Positions 9,078-18,067 of a stretch of DNA of 34,351 bases are shown one piece after another. Made by a program: the position numbers and the translations under genes. Location of the stretch: positions 75,850-110,200 of the forward strand of contig PMBF01000076.1 in NCBI GenBank assembly GCA_003152875.1, in the 5' to 3' direction. Position 1 is the stretch's first letter, and the number at the start of each line of letters is the position of its first letter. The notes beneath the pieces were generated by a model. The model searched no databases. It worked only from the letters and a program-made list of their open reading frames with translations, and had not been told where the DNA came from. The stretch comes from Ignavibacteriota bacterium. GTDB taxonomy: Bacteria; Bacteroidota; Ignavibacteria; UBA10030; UBA6906.

Positions 9078-10153
9078 CAGAGTAAGATCAGTTCTTTTGG
9101 CGAGATGGTGAGCACTTCGCAGGTCCCGCCGCGGACCACAACATCGTCCTCAATGCGCACTCCTCCCGTCCCGGGCAGATAAATCCCAGGCTCGACCGTA
9201 ATGACATTGCCGTCTGTCAGCACATCTGGACTCAAGGGGGCCAGACGCGGACGCTCGTGAACCTGAAGACCCAGCCCGTGTCCCAGAGAGTGGGGAAAGT
9301 ACCTGCCGAAACCCTCGCGCCGGATGACCCGCCGGGCGGCGGCGTCCACATCGGCCGCGGCTGCACCCTCTCGCACCACCCCCAGGGCTTCTTCCTGTGC
9401 ATCGCGGACTATCCGGTGAATTCTTTTTAGCCGCGCCGGGACCCGTCCCACCGCCACGGTGCGCGTCAGGTCGGAGTGGTAGCCGCGCACCGTGCAGCCG
9501 AAATCCAGCACCACAAGGTCTCCCATGCGGATACGGGCACGAGAGGCTTTCGCGTGCGGCATTGCGGAGCGCTCGCCGGCCGCGACGATCGGCTCGAACG
9601 CATCCCCCTCCGCTCCATACTTCCGGTGGCGGTAGGCGATCTCGGCCGCAAGGTCGAGCTCGGTCACACCGGGCCGTACGAGCGGCAGGATGTCGGCGAA
9701 CACCCGGTCGCTGATCCCGGCTGCCTCGGCTATTGCGCCGATCTCGCCGGAATCCTTGACCGCGGACAGACCCTGGAGCAACCCGCCTATACCGCGGAAG
9801 CGGATGCGCGGGAACGCTTTCTTCAGCGCGCGATGATCGCGCAACGAAATCTCTTCATCCTCAAAGCCCGACCGGGCGCATCCCCGGAGGAGGCGAAGGT
9901 TCCCTGCCGCCTCTGGCAGGCTCCCCGCGACAATCACACAGCGCGCTCCTTCCTGCATCTCCTGCCCGGCCTGAACGGCGTAACGGGCATCGGTCAGGAG
10001 CTCGGCGGCATCTCCGCGCACGATCAGCAGCCCGTGGCTGCCCGTAAAGCCGGTGAGATACCGCATACCCGCAGACGAACCCACGACAAGGGCGTCGAGC
10101 CCCCGCCCGGTCAGGGCGGCTCGGAGACGGACCAGTCTCGACGGCGGGCGCAT
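9077..10153 (-). CDS. Xaa-Pro peptidase, M24 family
   Basis: VVLDFGCTVRGYHSDLTRTVAVG, HSLGHGLGLQVHERPRL, VITVEPGIYLPGTGGVRIEDDVVV. Start ATG at 10153 chosen; ORF extends to 10231. Confidence 0.93.
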   Translation of the reverse strand: MRPPSRLVRLRAALTGRGLDALVVGSSAGMRYLTGFTGSHGLLIVRGDAAELLTDARYAVQAGQEMQEGARCVIVAGSLPEAAGNLRLLRGCARSGFEDEEISLRDHRALKKAFPRIRFRGIGGLLQGLSAVKDSGEIGAIAEAAGISDRVFADILPLVRPGVTELDLAAEIAYRHRKYGAEGDAFEPIVAAGERSAMPHAKASRARIRMGDLVVLDFGCTVRGYHSDLTRTVAVGRVPARLKRIHRIVRDAQEEALGVVREGAAAADVDAAARRVIRREGFGRYFPHSLGHGLGLQVHERPRLAPLSPDVLTDGNVITVEPGIYLPGTGGVRIEDDVVVRGGTCEVLTISPKELILL

Positions 10154-10190
10154 AGGCCTTCGCTTCCGAATACCAACCCCCGGGGATGGG

Positions 10191-11657
10191 TCAGACGTGA
10201 TAGTTGGGCGGTTCCTTGGTGATGCCGACATCGTGGGGGTGACTCTCCCGCAGTCCCGCGTCTGTGATCCGGACGAAGCGGCTTCTGGTTTTCAGGTCGG
10301 CGATCGTCTTTGCCCCGCAATAGCCCATGGCCGCCCGGAGTCCTCCCACCATCTGGTACACCGTATCCCCCAGAGGTCCCTTGTAGGGGACCCGTCCTTC
10401 GATCCCTTCGGGCACGAGTTTCTGGATGTCGTCTTCGGCATCCTGGAAGTAGCGGTCCTTGCTCCCCGCCTTCATGGCCTCGAGCGATCCCATGCCCCGG
10501 TAGAGCTTGTAGCTCCGCCCTTCATACAGCACTTTCTCCCCCGGGCTCTCATCTACGCCGGCGAACAACCCGCCGATCATCACGGCATCCGCCCCCGCGC
10601 CGATCGCCTTGGCGATGTCCCCCGTTTGTTTGATGCCGCCGTCGGCGATGATCGGCACCCCCGCCTTGGCCGCGGCAGCCGCACACTCCATGATGGCCGT
10701 CAGCTGCGGCACTCCCACACCTGCTATGACGCGCGTCGTGCAGATCGATCCCGGCCCGACGCCAACCTTCACACCGTCAACGCCGGCGCGGATCAGATCC
10801 AGCGTCGCCTTGCCGGTAGCCACATTTCCGGCGATCAGCTGCAGGCCTGTGAAACGTTTCCGCAGAGCCTTCACCATCTCGCCCACGCCCCGTGAATGCC
10901 CGTGCGCGGTGTCGACGACCACCAGGTCGACCCCCTCTTCGATGAGCGCCGCAACACGCTCGAGAGTGTCTGCGGTGACCCCCACGGCCGCGCCCACGCG
11001 GAGCCGCCCGCGGCCGTCCTTGCACGCGTACGGGTGCTTGATGTTCTTCTGGATATCCTTGAAGGTGATCAGTCCCTTGAGCACGCCGTTCTTGTCCACG
11101 ACGGGGAGTTTCTCGATCCTGTGCTTCTGCAGCACCTGTTCTGCTTCCTTCAGGTTCATCCCTTCCGGCGCCGTGACGAGGCCCTCCTTGGTCATGAGAT
11201 CATCCACGCGGACATCCAGGTCGACCTCAAAGCGGAGGTCGCGGTTGGTAATGATCCCGATGAGTTTCCGCCCGCCGTCGACAACCGGGATGCCGGAGAT
11301 CTTGTACTTGTTCATCAGCCCGAGGACTTCCCGGATGCTCCGGTCGGGACCGACGGTGACGGGGTCGAGAATCATCCCGCTCTCGGATCTTTTGACCCTG
11401 TCCACCTGTTCGGCCTGCATGGCGATGCTCATGTTCTTGTGCAGTATGCCGATGCCGCCCTCTCTGGCCATGGCGATGGCCATGTCGTATTCCGTCACCG
11501 TGTCCATGGCCGCGCTGATTACCGGGATGTTCAGCTTGATGGAACGGGTGAGGCGGGTACGCACATCCACCTCGCGAGGCAGGACGCTCGACCTGGCGGG
11601 AACGAGCAGAACGTCGTCGTAGGTCAGCGCGTCGCCGAGTACCTTTGCATGTGCCAC
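10191..11657 (-). CDS. guaB: IMP dehydrogenase with CBS domains
   Basis: [27 protein letters not shown], two CBS repeats, [40 protein letters not shown] at 11657 with upstream GGAG chosen; ATG-initiated ORF extends to 11729. Confidence 0.96.
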   Translation of the reverse strand: MAHAKVLGDALTYDDVLLVPARSSVLPREVDVRTRLTRSIKLNIPVISAAMDTVTEYDMAIAMAREGGIGILHKNMSIAMQAEQVDRVKRSESGMILDPVTVGPDRSIREVLGLMNKYKISGIPVVDGGRKLIGIITNRDLRFEVDLDVRVDDLMTKEGLVTAPEGMNLKEAEQVLQKHRIEKLPVVDKNGVLKGLITFKDIQKNIKHPYACKDGRGRLRVGAAVGVTADTLERVAALIEEGVDLVVVDTAHGHSRGVGEMVKALRKRFTGLQLIAGNVATGKATLDLIRAGVDGVKVGVGPGSICTTRVIAGVGVPQLTAIMECAAAAAKAGVPIIADGGIKQTGDIAKAIGAGADAVMIGGLFAGVDESPGEKVLYEGRSYKLYRGMGSLEAMKAGSKDRYFQDAEDDIQKLVPEGIEGRVPYKGPLGDTVYQMVGGLRAAMGYCGAKTIADLKTRSRFVRITDAGLRESHPHDVGITKEPPNYHV

Positions 11658-11721
11658 GTGGGTTTCTCCGTGAGAGATGCGATGCTGATGCCGGCCGTTC
11701 CGTGCGGGGTGTGCGCCGTGC

Positions 11722-12891
11722 TCAGACAAACGCCGGAAGGCCGGTCAGATCTTCGCCAACGATCAGCGTGTGCATTTCGTGGGTCCCTTCGTACGTCAGG
11801 ACCGATTCCAGGTTGGCGGCATGGCGCATCACGGGATACTCATCGAGAATCCCGTTGGCGCCAAGGATGGTGCGCGCCAGCCTCGCGATTTCAAGCGCCT
11901 GCTGTACATTGTTGCGTTTGGCAAGGGAGATCTGGGCAAAGCGGACCGTCCCGGCGTCTTTCATACGGCCGAGTTGAAGGCAGAGCAGCTGCCCCTTCGT
12001 GATCTCCGAGACCATGAAGACCAGCTTCTCCTGGGTAAGCTGGAATGCCGCGATGGGTTTCCCGAACTGGATGCGCGTCTTTGCGTACTGCAGTGCGGCA
12101 TCGTAGCATGCCATGGCCGCGCCATTGGCGCCCCAGGCGATGCCGTACCTGGCCTGGCTCAGGCATGAGAGCGGGAGCCGCAGTCCGTCACCGCCGGGCA
12201 GGATATTCTCCTTAGGCACATGGACGTCCTGGAGGATAAGCTCGGAGGTGACCGAGGCCCGCAACGAGTGTTTCCCCTTCATCTCCGGCGCCGTGAAACC
12301 CGGCGTCCCCCGCTCCACCAGAAACCCCCGGATAACACCCTCGAGCTTCGCCCAGATTACGGCGACATCGGCGATGGTTCCGTTGGTGATCCACATCTTG
12401 GCGCCGTTGAGGAGGTAGCCGTCCACCGTTTCGCGGGCGCGGGTGAGCATCCCCCCGGGGTTGGAGCCGAAGTCCGGCTCCGTCAGGCCGAAGCAGCCGA
12501 TTTTTTCCCCGCTGGCCAGCAGCGGGAGCCACGCGCGTTTCTGGCTCTCCGAGCCGAAGGAAAAGATCGGGTACATGACCAGCGCGCTCTGCACCGAGGC
12601 AAAGCTCCGGATGCCGCTGTCGCCCCGTTCGAGCTCCTGCATGACCAGCCCGTAAGCCACATTGTTCATCCCCGCGCAGCCGTACTCCGGCGGGAGCGTG
12701 GCACCGAGCAGCCCGAGCTGGGCCATCGTGGGGATGAGCTCCATGGGGAAAGTCCCGGCCCTGTTGTGGCGTTCGATGACCGGGATGATACGATCGTCGA
12801 CGAATTCCCTGACGGTATCCCGCACCATGATCTCCTCGCCGCTGAGGAGGCCATCCATCCTGAAATAGTCAACGCCCTGAAACTTCGGCAT
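11722..12891 (-). CDS. Acyl-CoA dehydrogenase (glutaryl-CoA dehydrogenase-like)
   Basis: [40 protein letters not shown]...[40 protein letters not shown]. Confidence 0.93.
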   Translation of the reverse strand: MPKFQGVDYFRMDGLLSGEEIMVRDTVREFVDDRIIPVIERHNRAGTFPMELIPTMAQLGLLGATLPPEYGCAGMNNVAYGLVMQELERGDSGIRSFASVQSALVMYPIFSFGSESQKRAWLPLLASGEKIGCFGLTEPDFGSNPGGMLTRARETVDGYLLNGAKMWITNGTIADVAVIWAKLEGVIRGFLVERGTPGFTAPEMKGKHSLRASVTSELILQDVHVPKENILPGGDGLRLPLSCLSQARYGIAWGANGAAMACYDAALQYAKTRIQFGKPIAAFQLTQEKLVFMVSEITKGQLLCLQLGRMKDAGTVRFAQISLAKRNNVQQALEIARLARTILGANGILDEYPVMRHAANLESVLTYEGTHEMHTLIVGEDLTGLPAFV

Positions 12892-12909
12892 GGCGCTCCG
12901 CGCGTCGAT

Positions 12910-12950
12910 GATTGAAAAAAGCCCTGTGTCATGAGCAATGGACAGGGCTT
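12910..12950 (-). terminator. Rho-independent terminator
   Basis: Minus strand AAGCCCTGT-14 nt-ACAGGGCTT followed by TTTTC: perfect 9-bp stem and T run, just downstream of the sigma-54 regulator stop at 12992. Confidence 0.85.
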
Positions 12951-12991
12951 GAAGAGGTAAGAGGAAAATAACGAAAAAAAGGGCCTGAAAG

Positions 12992-14362
12992 TCAATCAGG
13001 GACGAGTATCGCGTACTGTTTGATCTTCAGGTAGAGCGTCTTCTTGCTGATGCCCAGAGCCCCGGCGGTCTTCGTTCTGCTGTAGCCATGGAGCTCCAGC
13101 GTTCGTTGAATGTGAAGGCGTTCCATCTCCTGAAGCGTCATCTCCGCAGAGCCGTCCGGCTCGGCCTTGAGCGGCTCGTGCCGTTCCGGACGTCCGAAAT
13201 ACAGCGCCAGGTCGCTCTCCTCGATGCATTCGCCCGGAGAGAGCAGGACCAGTCCCTCGATCACGTGCTCCAGCTCGCGCACGTTCCCCGGCCAATCGTA
13301 CTCGGTGAGCAGGGCGAGCGCACCGGGAGAGAGGCGCTTGGGACTCCGCGCCCTCGACTTCCGCACCAGGAAATGTTCAGCCAGCAGAGGGATGTCGTCG
13401 CGCCTCTCCCTCAGGGGCGGCATCTGAAGTGTGATGACGTTCAGACGGTACAGAAGGTCTTCCCTGAACCGCCCGGTCTTCACCTCCTCCCGCAGGTCCT
13501 TGTTCGTCGCCGAAACCACGCGGACGTCGACCGACAATTGGTTGGTGCCGCCGACCCGGCGGAAATCGCCGGTTTCAAGGAAGCGGAGCAGCTTCGGCTG
13601 GATCGCCGGGCTGATATCGCCGACCTCGTCGAGGAACAGCGTCCCGCCATTGGCGACCTCCACGAGCCCCTGCTTGGCCTCGTAGGCGCTGGTGAAGGCC
13701 CCTTTTTCGTGTCCGAACAGCTCGCTCTCGAGAAGGTTGTCGGGAAGGGACGCGCAATTGAGGGTGACAAAGGGACGGGAGTTGCGGGGACTCCGCCGGT
13801 GGACCAGGCCGGCAAGAAGCTCCTTGCCGGTCCCGCTCGCGCCCTGAATCAGAATGAAGGAGTCGCTGGCGGCGAAGCGCGTGGTGTTGTCGATCAGCCT
13901 GAGAAAGGCCGGGCTGCGTCCGACGAGTTCGAGGCTCCCCGCCTTCCGGTTCAGCTCGCTCTTCATCAACTTATTATCGATGGTGAGCTGGCGGCGCTCG
14001 ATGGCCCGGTGAATCGTGTTCAAAAGCTCGTCGATGTCGTACGGCTTCGCAATGAAGTCATACGCGCCGAGCTTGATGGTCTCAATGGCGGTGCGGACGT
14101 CGGCGTAGTTGGTGAGGATGATGACCTGTGTGGTCGGAGAGTAGTCGTGGACAAATGCGAGGACATCGATGCCGCTGACGCGCGGCATGCGAATGTCGAG
14201 CAGCAGCACATCGAAGACTTTTGCCTGGATGAGGTTGATTGCCAGGGCGCCGTCGGCCGCCGTGTCTATCGCGAACTCTTCCGTGTCACCCAGCTCGCTC
14301 TCGAGGATGACGCGCAACGGTTCCTCGTCGTCCACGATGAGCAGATTGTACCTCCTGCTCAT
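12992..14362 (-). CDS. Sigma-54-dependent response regulator (receiver + AAA+ + Fis-type HTH)
   Basis: NLLIVDDEEPLRVIL...DVLLLDIRMPRVSG...IQGASGTGKELLAGLVH (Walker A), GHEKGAFTSAYEAKQG, GGTLFLDEVGDI (Walker B), C-terminal HGYSRTKTAGALGISKKTLYLKIKQY HTH. Confidence 0.96.
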   Translation of the reverse strand: MSRRYNLLIVDDEEPLRVILESELGDTEEFAIDTAADGALAINLIQAKVFDVLLLDIRMPRVSGIDVLAFVHDYSPTTQVIILTNYADVRTAIETIKLGAYDFIAKPYDIDELLNTIHRAIERRQLTIDNKLMKSELNRKAGSLELVGRSPAFLRLIDNTTRFAASDSFILIQGASGTGKELLAGLVHRRSPRNSRPFVTLNCASLPDNLLESELFGHEKGAFTSAYEAKQGLVEVANGGTLFLDEVGDISPAIQPKLLRFLETGDFRRVGGTNQLSVDVRVVSATNKDLREEVKTGRFREDLLYRLNVITLQMPPLRERRDDIPLLAEHFLVRKSRARSPKRLSPGALALLTEYDWPGNVRELEHVIEGLVLLSPGECIEESDLALYFGRPERHEPLKAEPDGSAEMTLQEMERLHIQRTLELHGYSRTKTAGALGISKKTLYLKIKQYAILVPD

Positions 14363-14366
14363 ACGC

Positions 14367-14738
14367 TCACTCGTTCAACACGCGCTCGATGGTGGTGAGA
14401 AGATCAACAAGATCGTACGGCTTGCTCACAAAATCGTCCGCACCAAGCTTCTTGGACTCAATGGCATTCTTCAAATCGGCGAAACCGGTCAGCATCACCA
14501 CTTTGGTGTGCCCATGCTTCTCTTTGATGTATTTGAGCACCTCGAAGCCGTTGAGTTTCGGCATCTTGATGTCCAGAAGCACCAGGTCGCAGGTTGCCTT
14601 GTCCAGCTCGTGAATGGCCTCATCGCCGTCGCCTGCAGTCCGAACATCATAACCCTCGTTCACGAGCTCGCTGCCCAGCACCTGCCTGATCGCTTCTTCG
14701 TCGTCGACCACAAGGATGCTGTTCTTCTTAGCCATCAA
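14367..14738 (-). CDS. Single-domain response regulator (CheY-like)
   Basis: MMAKKNSILVVDDEEAIRQVLGSELVNEGYDV...DLVLLDIKMPKLNGFEVLKYI...VVMLTGFADLKNAI...DDFVSKPYDLVDLL. Ends 4 nt before the sigma-54 regulator start. Confidence 0.95.
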   Translation of the reverse strand: MMAKKNSILVVDDEEAIRQVLGSELVNEGYDVRTAGDGDEAIHELDKATCDLVLLDIKMPKLNGFEVLKYIKEKHGHTKVVMLTGFADLKNAIESKKLGADDFVSKPYDLVDLLTTIERVLNE

Positions 14739-14801
14739 ATGCTCCGTGAGATAATTCCGAATCCTCGGCCGGCCCCTCAGTACACCTCTTTGCGACCTGA
14801 A

Positions 14802-14830
14802 ATAATAGCCAAAGCCTCGGCCAAATGCAA
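14802..14830 (-). promoter_or_regulatory. Putative promoter for the response-regulator pair
   Basis: Minus strand TTGCAT-17 bp-TATTAT, upstream of the 14738 start. Confidence 0.5.
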
Positions 14831-14850
14831 GACTCCAGGGCTCAAACCCG

Positions 14851-14879
14851 TTGCTATTCTCTGACGGAATGGATATACT
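14851..14879 (+). promoter_or_regulatory. Putative promoter for the receiver-DHp gene
   Basis: TTGCTA-17 bp-TATACT; predicted start site about 7 nt downstream, next to the ATG at 14888. Confidence 0.55.
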
Positions 14880-14887
14880 TGAATGTC

Positions 14888-15535
14888 ATGTCCGACCCGG
14901 CCCCCACCCCCACCCTGCTCTTTGTCGACGGCGACGCCGCTTATATGTCGGTGGCGCACCATATCCTCTCCACGTCGCCGGGAGGCCCTTTTACGATCAT
15001 CTGGAAGCATACCGTCCAGGCTGCACTGGAGGAACTCAGGGCGAACCGGACGGTGGATCTTGTGATCCTCGACAACTATCTCCCCGAAACGGGCGGAATC
15101 GAGCTGTTGCAGCACATGCGCGATGAGCAAATCTTGACACCGGTCATGCTCCTGACGTCACAGCGCGAATTCCAGCTCGCCATCGAAGCGCTCCGGTTCG
15201 GCGTGGAGGATTACCTCCTGAAGGACGATGCCGCCGGGCCCGTGCTGCCCAGAACGATCCTCAACGTCCTGGAGCGGACCCGCCTGAAGCGGAAGATTGC
15301 GGAGCAGCACAGGGACGATCTGTTCGCACAGAAGCGGACCGATGCGATCCGCGAGCTTGTCGTCACCATCTGCCACGAGTTCAATAACCCGCTTGCCGCG
15401 ATCAAGATCAGCACCGACATCGTCCTGCGTCAGTGGCTTTCGGAAACCGAGCGGAGCCAGATGCTGGACCTGGATGCAAACATCAGCAAGGTCGAAGAGC
15501 AAATCCAGCGCCTGCGGGAGATCAATTTCGAATAA
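14888..15535 (+). CDS. Receiver domain + HisKA (DHp) protein without HATPase domain
   Basis: TLLFVDGDAAYMSVAHHIL...VDLVILDNYLPETGGIELLQHM...VMLLTSQREF...LKDDA; then RELVVTICHEFNNPLAAIKISTDIVL (H-box); stops 51 codons after that histidine with no N/G boxes. Confidence 0.88.
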   Translation: MSDPAPTPTLLFVDGDAAYMSVAHHILSTSPGGPFTIIWKHTVQAALEELRANRTVDLVILDNYLPETGGIELLQHMRDEQILTPVMLLTSQREFQLAIEALRFGVEDYLLKDDAAGPVLPRTILNVLERTRLKRKIAEQHRDDLFAQKRTDAIRELVVTICHEFNNPLAAIKISTDIVLRQWLSETERSQMLDLDANISKVEEQIQRLREINFE

Positions 15536-15585
15536 CGCCCGGAGGGAGGGGCGCCGGCAGGGGGCGGACACGGTATGAGGGCTCC

Positions 15586-15614
15586 TTGCAAGTCAAGACG
15601 GGTTTGTCTATATT
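15586..15614 (+). promoter_or_regulatory. Putative promoter
   Basis: TTGCAA-17 bp-TATATT upstream of nif3-like gene. Confidence 0.5.
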
Positions 15615-15720
15615 CATGAACAGTCCGCTTTTGTACACCCCAACCTGTATCTGAAATGGTGAGGAATACTCCATACAAAGCCGGTATCCTCCTTCGCCTC
15701 CGAGTTTGTCCCAGAACACC

Positions 15721-15752
15721 AAGTCCCGCCCTGAAGGTGGGATTCTTTTTTT
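15721..15752 (+). terminator. Rho-independent terminator-like hairpin just upstream of the nif3-like start codon
   Basis: AGTCCCGCC-CTGAA-GGTGGGATT stem (9 bp including G-U pairs) followed by CTTTTTTT. Confidence 0.75.
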
Positions 15753-15765
15753 CAAGAAGCCCTTC

Positions 15766-16872
15766 ATGAACGTTCGCGACATTGAGGAACTTCTTGAGGC
15801 GTGGGCACCGCGCGAGCTGGCCATGAACGGTGATAATATCGGACTGCAGTGCGGCGATCCCCGGGCGGCTGTCCGATCAATTCTTGTGGCGCTTGACCCG
15901 GCGGAGAAAATAGTCGCCGAAGCGGCGAGACGGTCCGTGGATCTCGTGGTCACCCACCACCCGCTGCTCTTCCGGCCCGCCCGGAAGGTCGACCTGGATT
16001 CGTCCACGGGACGAATCCTCAAGGTCCTCCTCTCGCGCGGCATCTCGCTGATCGCGGCGCATACCAATCTGGATTTTGCGCCGGGCGGGACCAGCCATGC
16101 TCTTGCCGCATTGCTCGGGCTCCAGCAGGTGGAGTTCCTCCATACCCCGTTCAGGTTTCAGAAGAGGATCGTGACATTCGTACCTCCCGCCCATGCTGCT
16201 TCTGTTGCCGACGCAATGGCGGAAGCAGGCGCTGGTATCATCGGCAACTATGAGCGTTGCTCGTTCCGCAGCCCTGGCACGGGGACATTCCGCGGGACCG
16301 CGGACTCCCTCCCCGTGGTGGGCAGAAAAGAAGTGTTTGAAGAGGTTCCCGAGGTCCGTCTCGAGATGGTCGCCCCCGCCTGGCGCGTGGACGCCGTGCT
16401 GGATGCCCTGCGCCGGGCCCATCCATACGAGGAAGCGGCATTCGACGTCTATGCGACCGAGACTCCCGATCGCGGACACGGCATGGGGGTCATCGGGATG
16501 CTCCCCCAGCCCCTGACCCTGCAGGCTTTCCTCCGCCGGGTGAAACGGGTCCTCGGCGTTCCTGCCCTGCGGTGCTCGACGCTCGACGCCCGGACGGTCC
16601 GCCGGATTGCCGTGTGCGGCGGCTCCGGGTCCGATCTCACACCCGAGGCTGTCCGCCATGGAGCGGAAGTGTTCGTGACAGCCGACATACGGTACCACGC
16701 GTTTCAGGACACCGCCCGGAGCATCGTGCTTGTCGATGCCGGCCACTATGAGACCGAGCGGCCGGCGGTGGCGGCGATTGCGGCACGGCTGCGGAGCGAT
16801 CTCCGGACCCGTCAGGCGCACATCGCCGTTCGCGCCGCATCGACGTCCACCAACCCGGTTCGGTATGTGTAG
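15766..16872 (+). CDS. Nif3-like dinuclear metal center protein (NIF3/YqfO family)
   Basis: MNVRDIEELLEAWAPRELAMNGDNIGLQCGD...DLVVTHHPLLFRPARKVD...ISLIAAHTNLDFAPGGTSHALA...AHPYEEAAFDVY...VCGGSGSDL...VFVTADIRYHAFQDTARSIVLVDAGHYETERP. Confidence 0.95.
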   Translation: MNVRDIEELLEAWAPRELAMNGDNIGLQCGDPRAAVRSILVALDPAEKIVAEAARRSVDLVVTHHPLLFRPARKVDLDSSTGRILKVLLSRGISLIAAHTNLDFAPGGTSHALAALLGLQQVEFLHTPFRFQKRIVTFVPPAHAASVADAMAEAGAGIIGNYERCSFRSPGTGTFRGTADSLPVVGRKEVFEEVPEVRLEMVAPAWRVDAVLDALRRAHPYEEAAFDVYATETPDRGHGMGVIGMLPQPLTLQAFLRRVKRVLGVPALRCSTLDARTVRRIAVCGGSGSDLTPEAVRHGAEVFVTADIRYHAFQDTARSIVLVDAGHYETERPAVAAIAARLRSDLRTRQAHIAVRAASTSTNPVRYV

Positions 16873-16892
16873 CCATCACAGAGGAGCAGCTC

Positions 16893-17624
16893 TTGGAAAG
16901 CAAATTACGCAACCTGTACTCGCTGCAGTATATTGACAGCAACCTCGATGAACTGGAGGAGATGAAAGGGGATCTCCCCTCGGAGATCCGTTCGCTCGAA
17001 GGAAGGGTCGAAGGGCTCACTGCCCAGCGGGCGGCGCTCGATCAGGCCATGAAGACGGCGTTCGCCCAGCGCGACCACGCCGACAGCGAAATCGTCACCC
17101 TGCGGGACAAGGTCGAACGTTACAAGGTCCAGCAGACCAAGGTGCGGACCAACAAGGAATACGACGCGCTCACCAAGGAAATGGATACCGCGACGGAAAC
17201 CATATCGCGGCTCGAGAAAGAGATGGAGGCTCTGGAGAACAAGGCGACCCTCGCTCGCAGTGAAATCGAAGTCCTCGGTGAACAGCTCCAAGAACTCCAG
17301 AAGGTGCTCGACGAGAAAAACGTCGACCTTACAGAGATCACCAGGACCACCGAAGCGGAGGAGCTCAAGTTCCGCAACGACCGCCTGAAGCTTGTCTCCA
17401 GGATCACGAAGGCAGACATCGCCACCTACGAACGGATCCGGAAGGCAAAGAAAGGAATGGCCATCGTCGCTGTGAAACGGGGCGCCTGCGGCGGCTGCTT
17501 CAACCGTGTCCCACCGCAGAAAATCCTGGAGTTGAAGCAGAACTCGCGGATCTACACCTGCGAGCACTGCGGCCGGATCCTGGTCTCCGACGAGATCGTC
17601 GCGAGCGTGAACTCGGCCTCATGA
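16893..17624 (+). CDS. Coiled-coil zinc-ribbon protein (C4-type, CT398-like)
   Basis: Long heptad-rich coiled coil, then RGACGGCFNRVPPQKILELKQNSRIYTCEHCGRILV (CxxC...CxxC). TTG start preceded by GAGGAG. Confidence 0.92.
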   Translation: MESKLRNLYSLQYIDSNLDELEEMKGDLPSEIRSLEGRVEGLTAQRAALDQAMKTAFAQRDHADSEIVTLRDKVERYKVQQTKVRTNKEYDALTKEMDTATETISRLEKEMEALENKATLARSEIEVLGEQLQELQKVLDEKNVDLTEITRTTEAEELKFRNDRLKLVSRITKADIATYERIRKAKKGMAIVAVKRGACGGCFNRVPPQKILELKQNSRIYTCEHCGRILVSDEIVASVNSAS

Positions 17625-18064
17625 TCCTGCACGCCTACACAGACGGCGCCTCGCGGGGTAACCCGGGCGAGAGCGGCATCGGCATGATCGTGCAGACCCC
17701 GGAGGGCGGTCTTCTGCTCTCCGAATCCGGCTACATAGGGCGGACGACCAACAACATTGCTGAATATACGGCTGTGCTGACGCTCCTGGACCGCGTCCGG
17801 CCTATGGACTGCAGCCGGCTGATCATCCATTCCGACAGCGAGCTCATGGTGCGGCAGATGACCGGCGCGTACAAGGTGAAGAACGGGGGTCTCAAAGAGT
17901 GCCACACCAGGGCCCGCGCAGCCATTGCCGCGCTCCCGTTCCCCGTCGAATTCCGCCACGTGCCCCGTGAAGAGAACCGCGGGGCCGACCGGCTTGCGAA
18001 CGAGGGGATCGACTCGCGCACGCCGCTGCCGGCAGGACCACAAGTGTCATTCACTGATCAATAA
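17621..18064 (+). CDS. rnhA: Ribonuclease HI family protein
   Basis: AYTDGASRGNPGESGIG, RTTNNIAEYTAV, IIHSDSELMVRQMTG, REENRGADRLANEGID: RNase H active-site motifs. ATGA overlap with preceding gene. Confidence 0.93.
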   Translation: MILHAYTDGASRGNPGESGIGMIVQTPEGGLLLSESGYIGRTTNNIAEYTAVLTLLDRVRPMDCSRLIIHSDSELMVRQMTGAYKVKNGGLKECHTRARAAIAALPFPVEFRHVPREENRGADRLANEGIDSRTPLPAGPQVSFTDQ

Positions 18065-18067
18065 CCA

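Noticed and set aside
7875-14398. Long plus-strand ORFs opposite glycosyltransferase, guaB and sigma-54 regulator (e.g. 7875-9182, 10896-12002, 13088-14398)
   Set aside because: Complement of conserved coding sequence; no independent motif, start signal or family similarity.
15522-16067. Minus-strand 181-aa ORF across the nif3 leader
   Set aside because: Mostly antisense to the nif3-like gene; its remaining part (YRLCMEYSSPFQIQVGVYKSGLF) looks intriguing, but no family could be assigned and the terminator hairpin lies within it.
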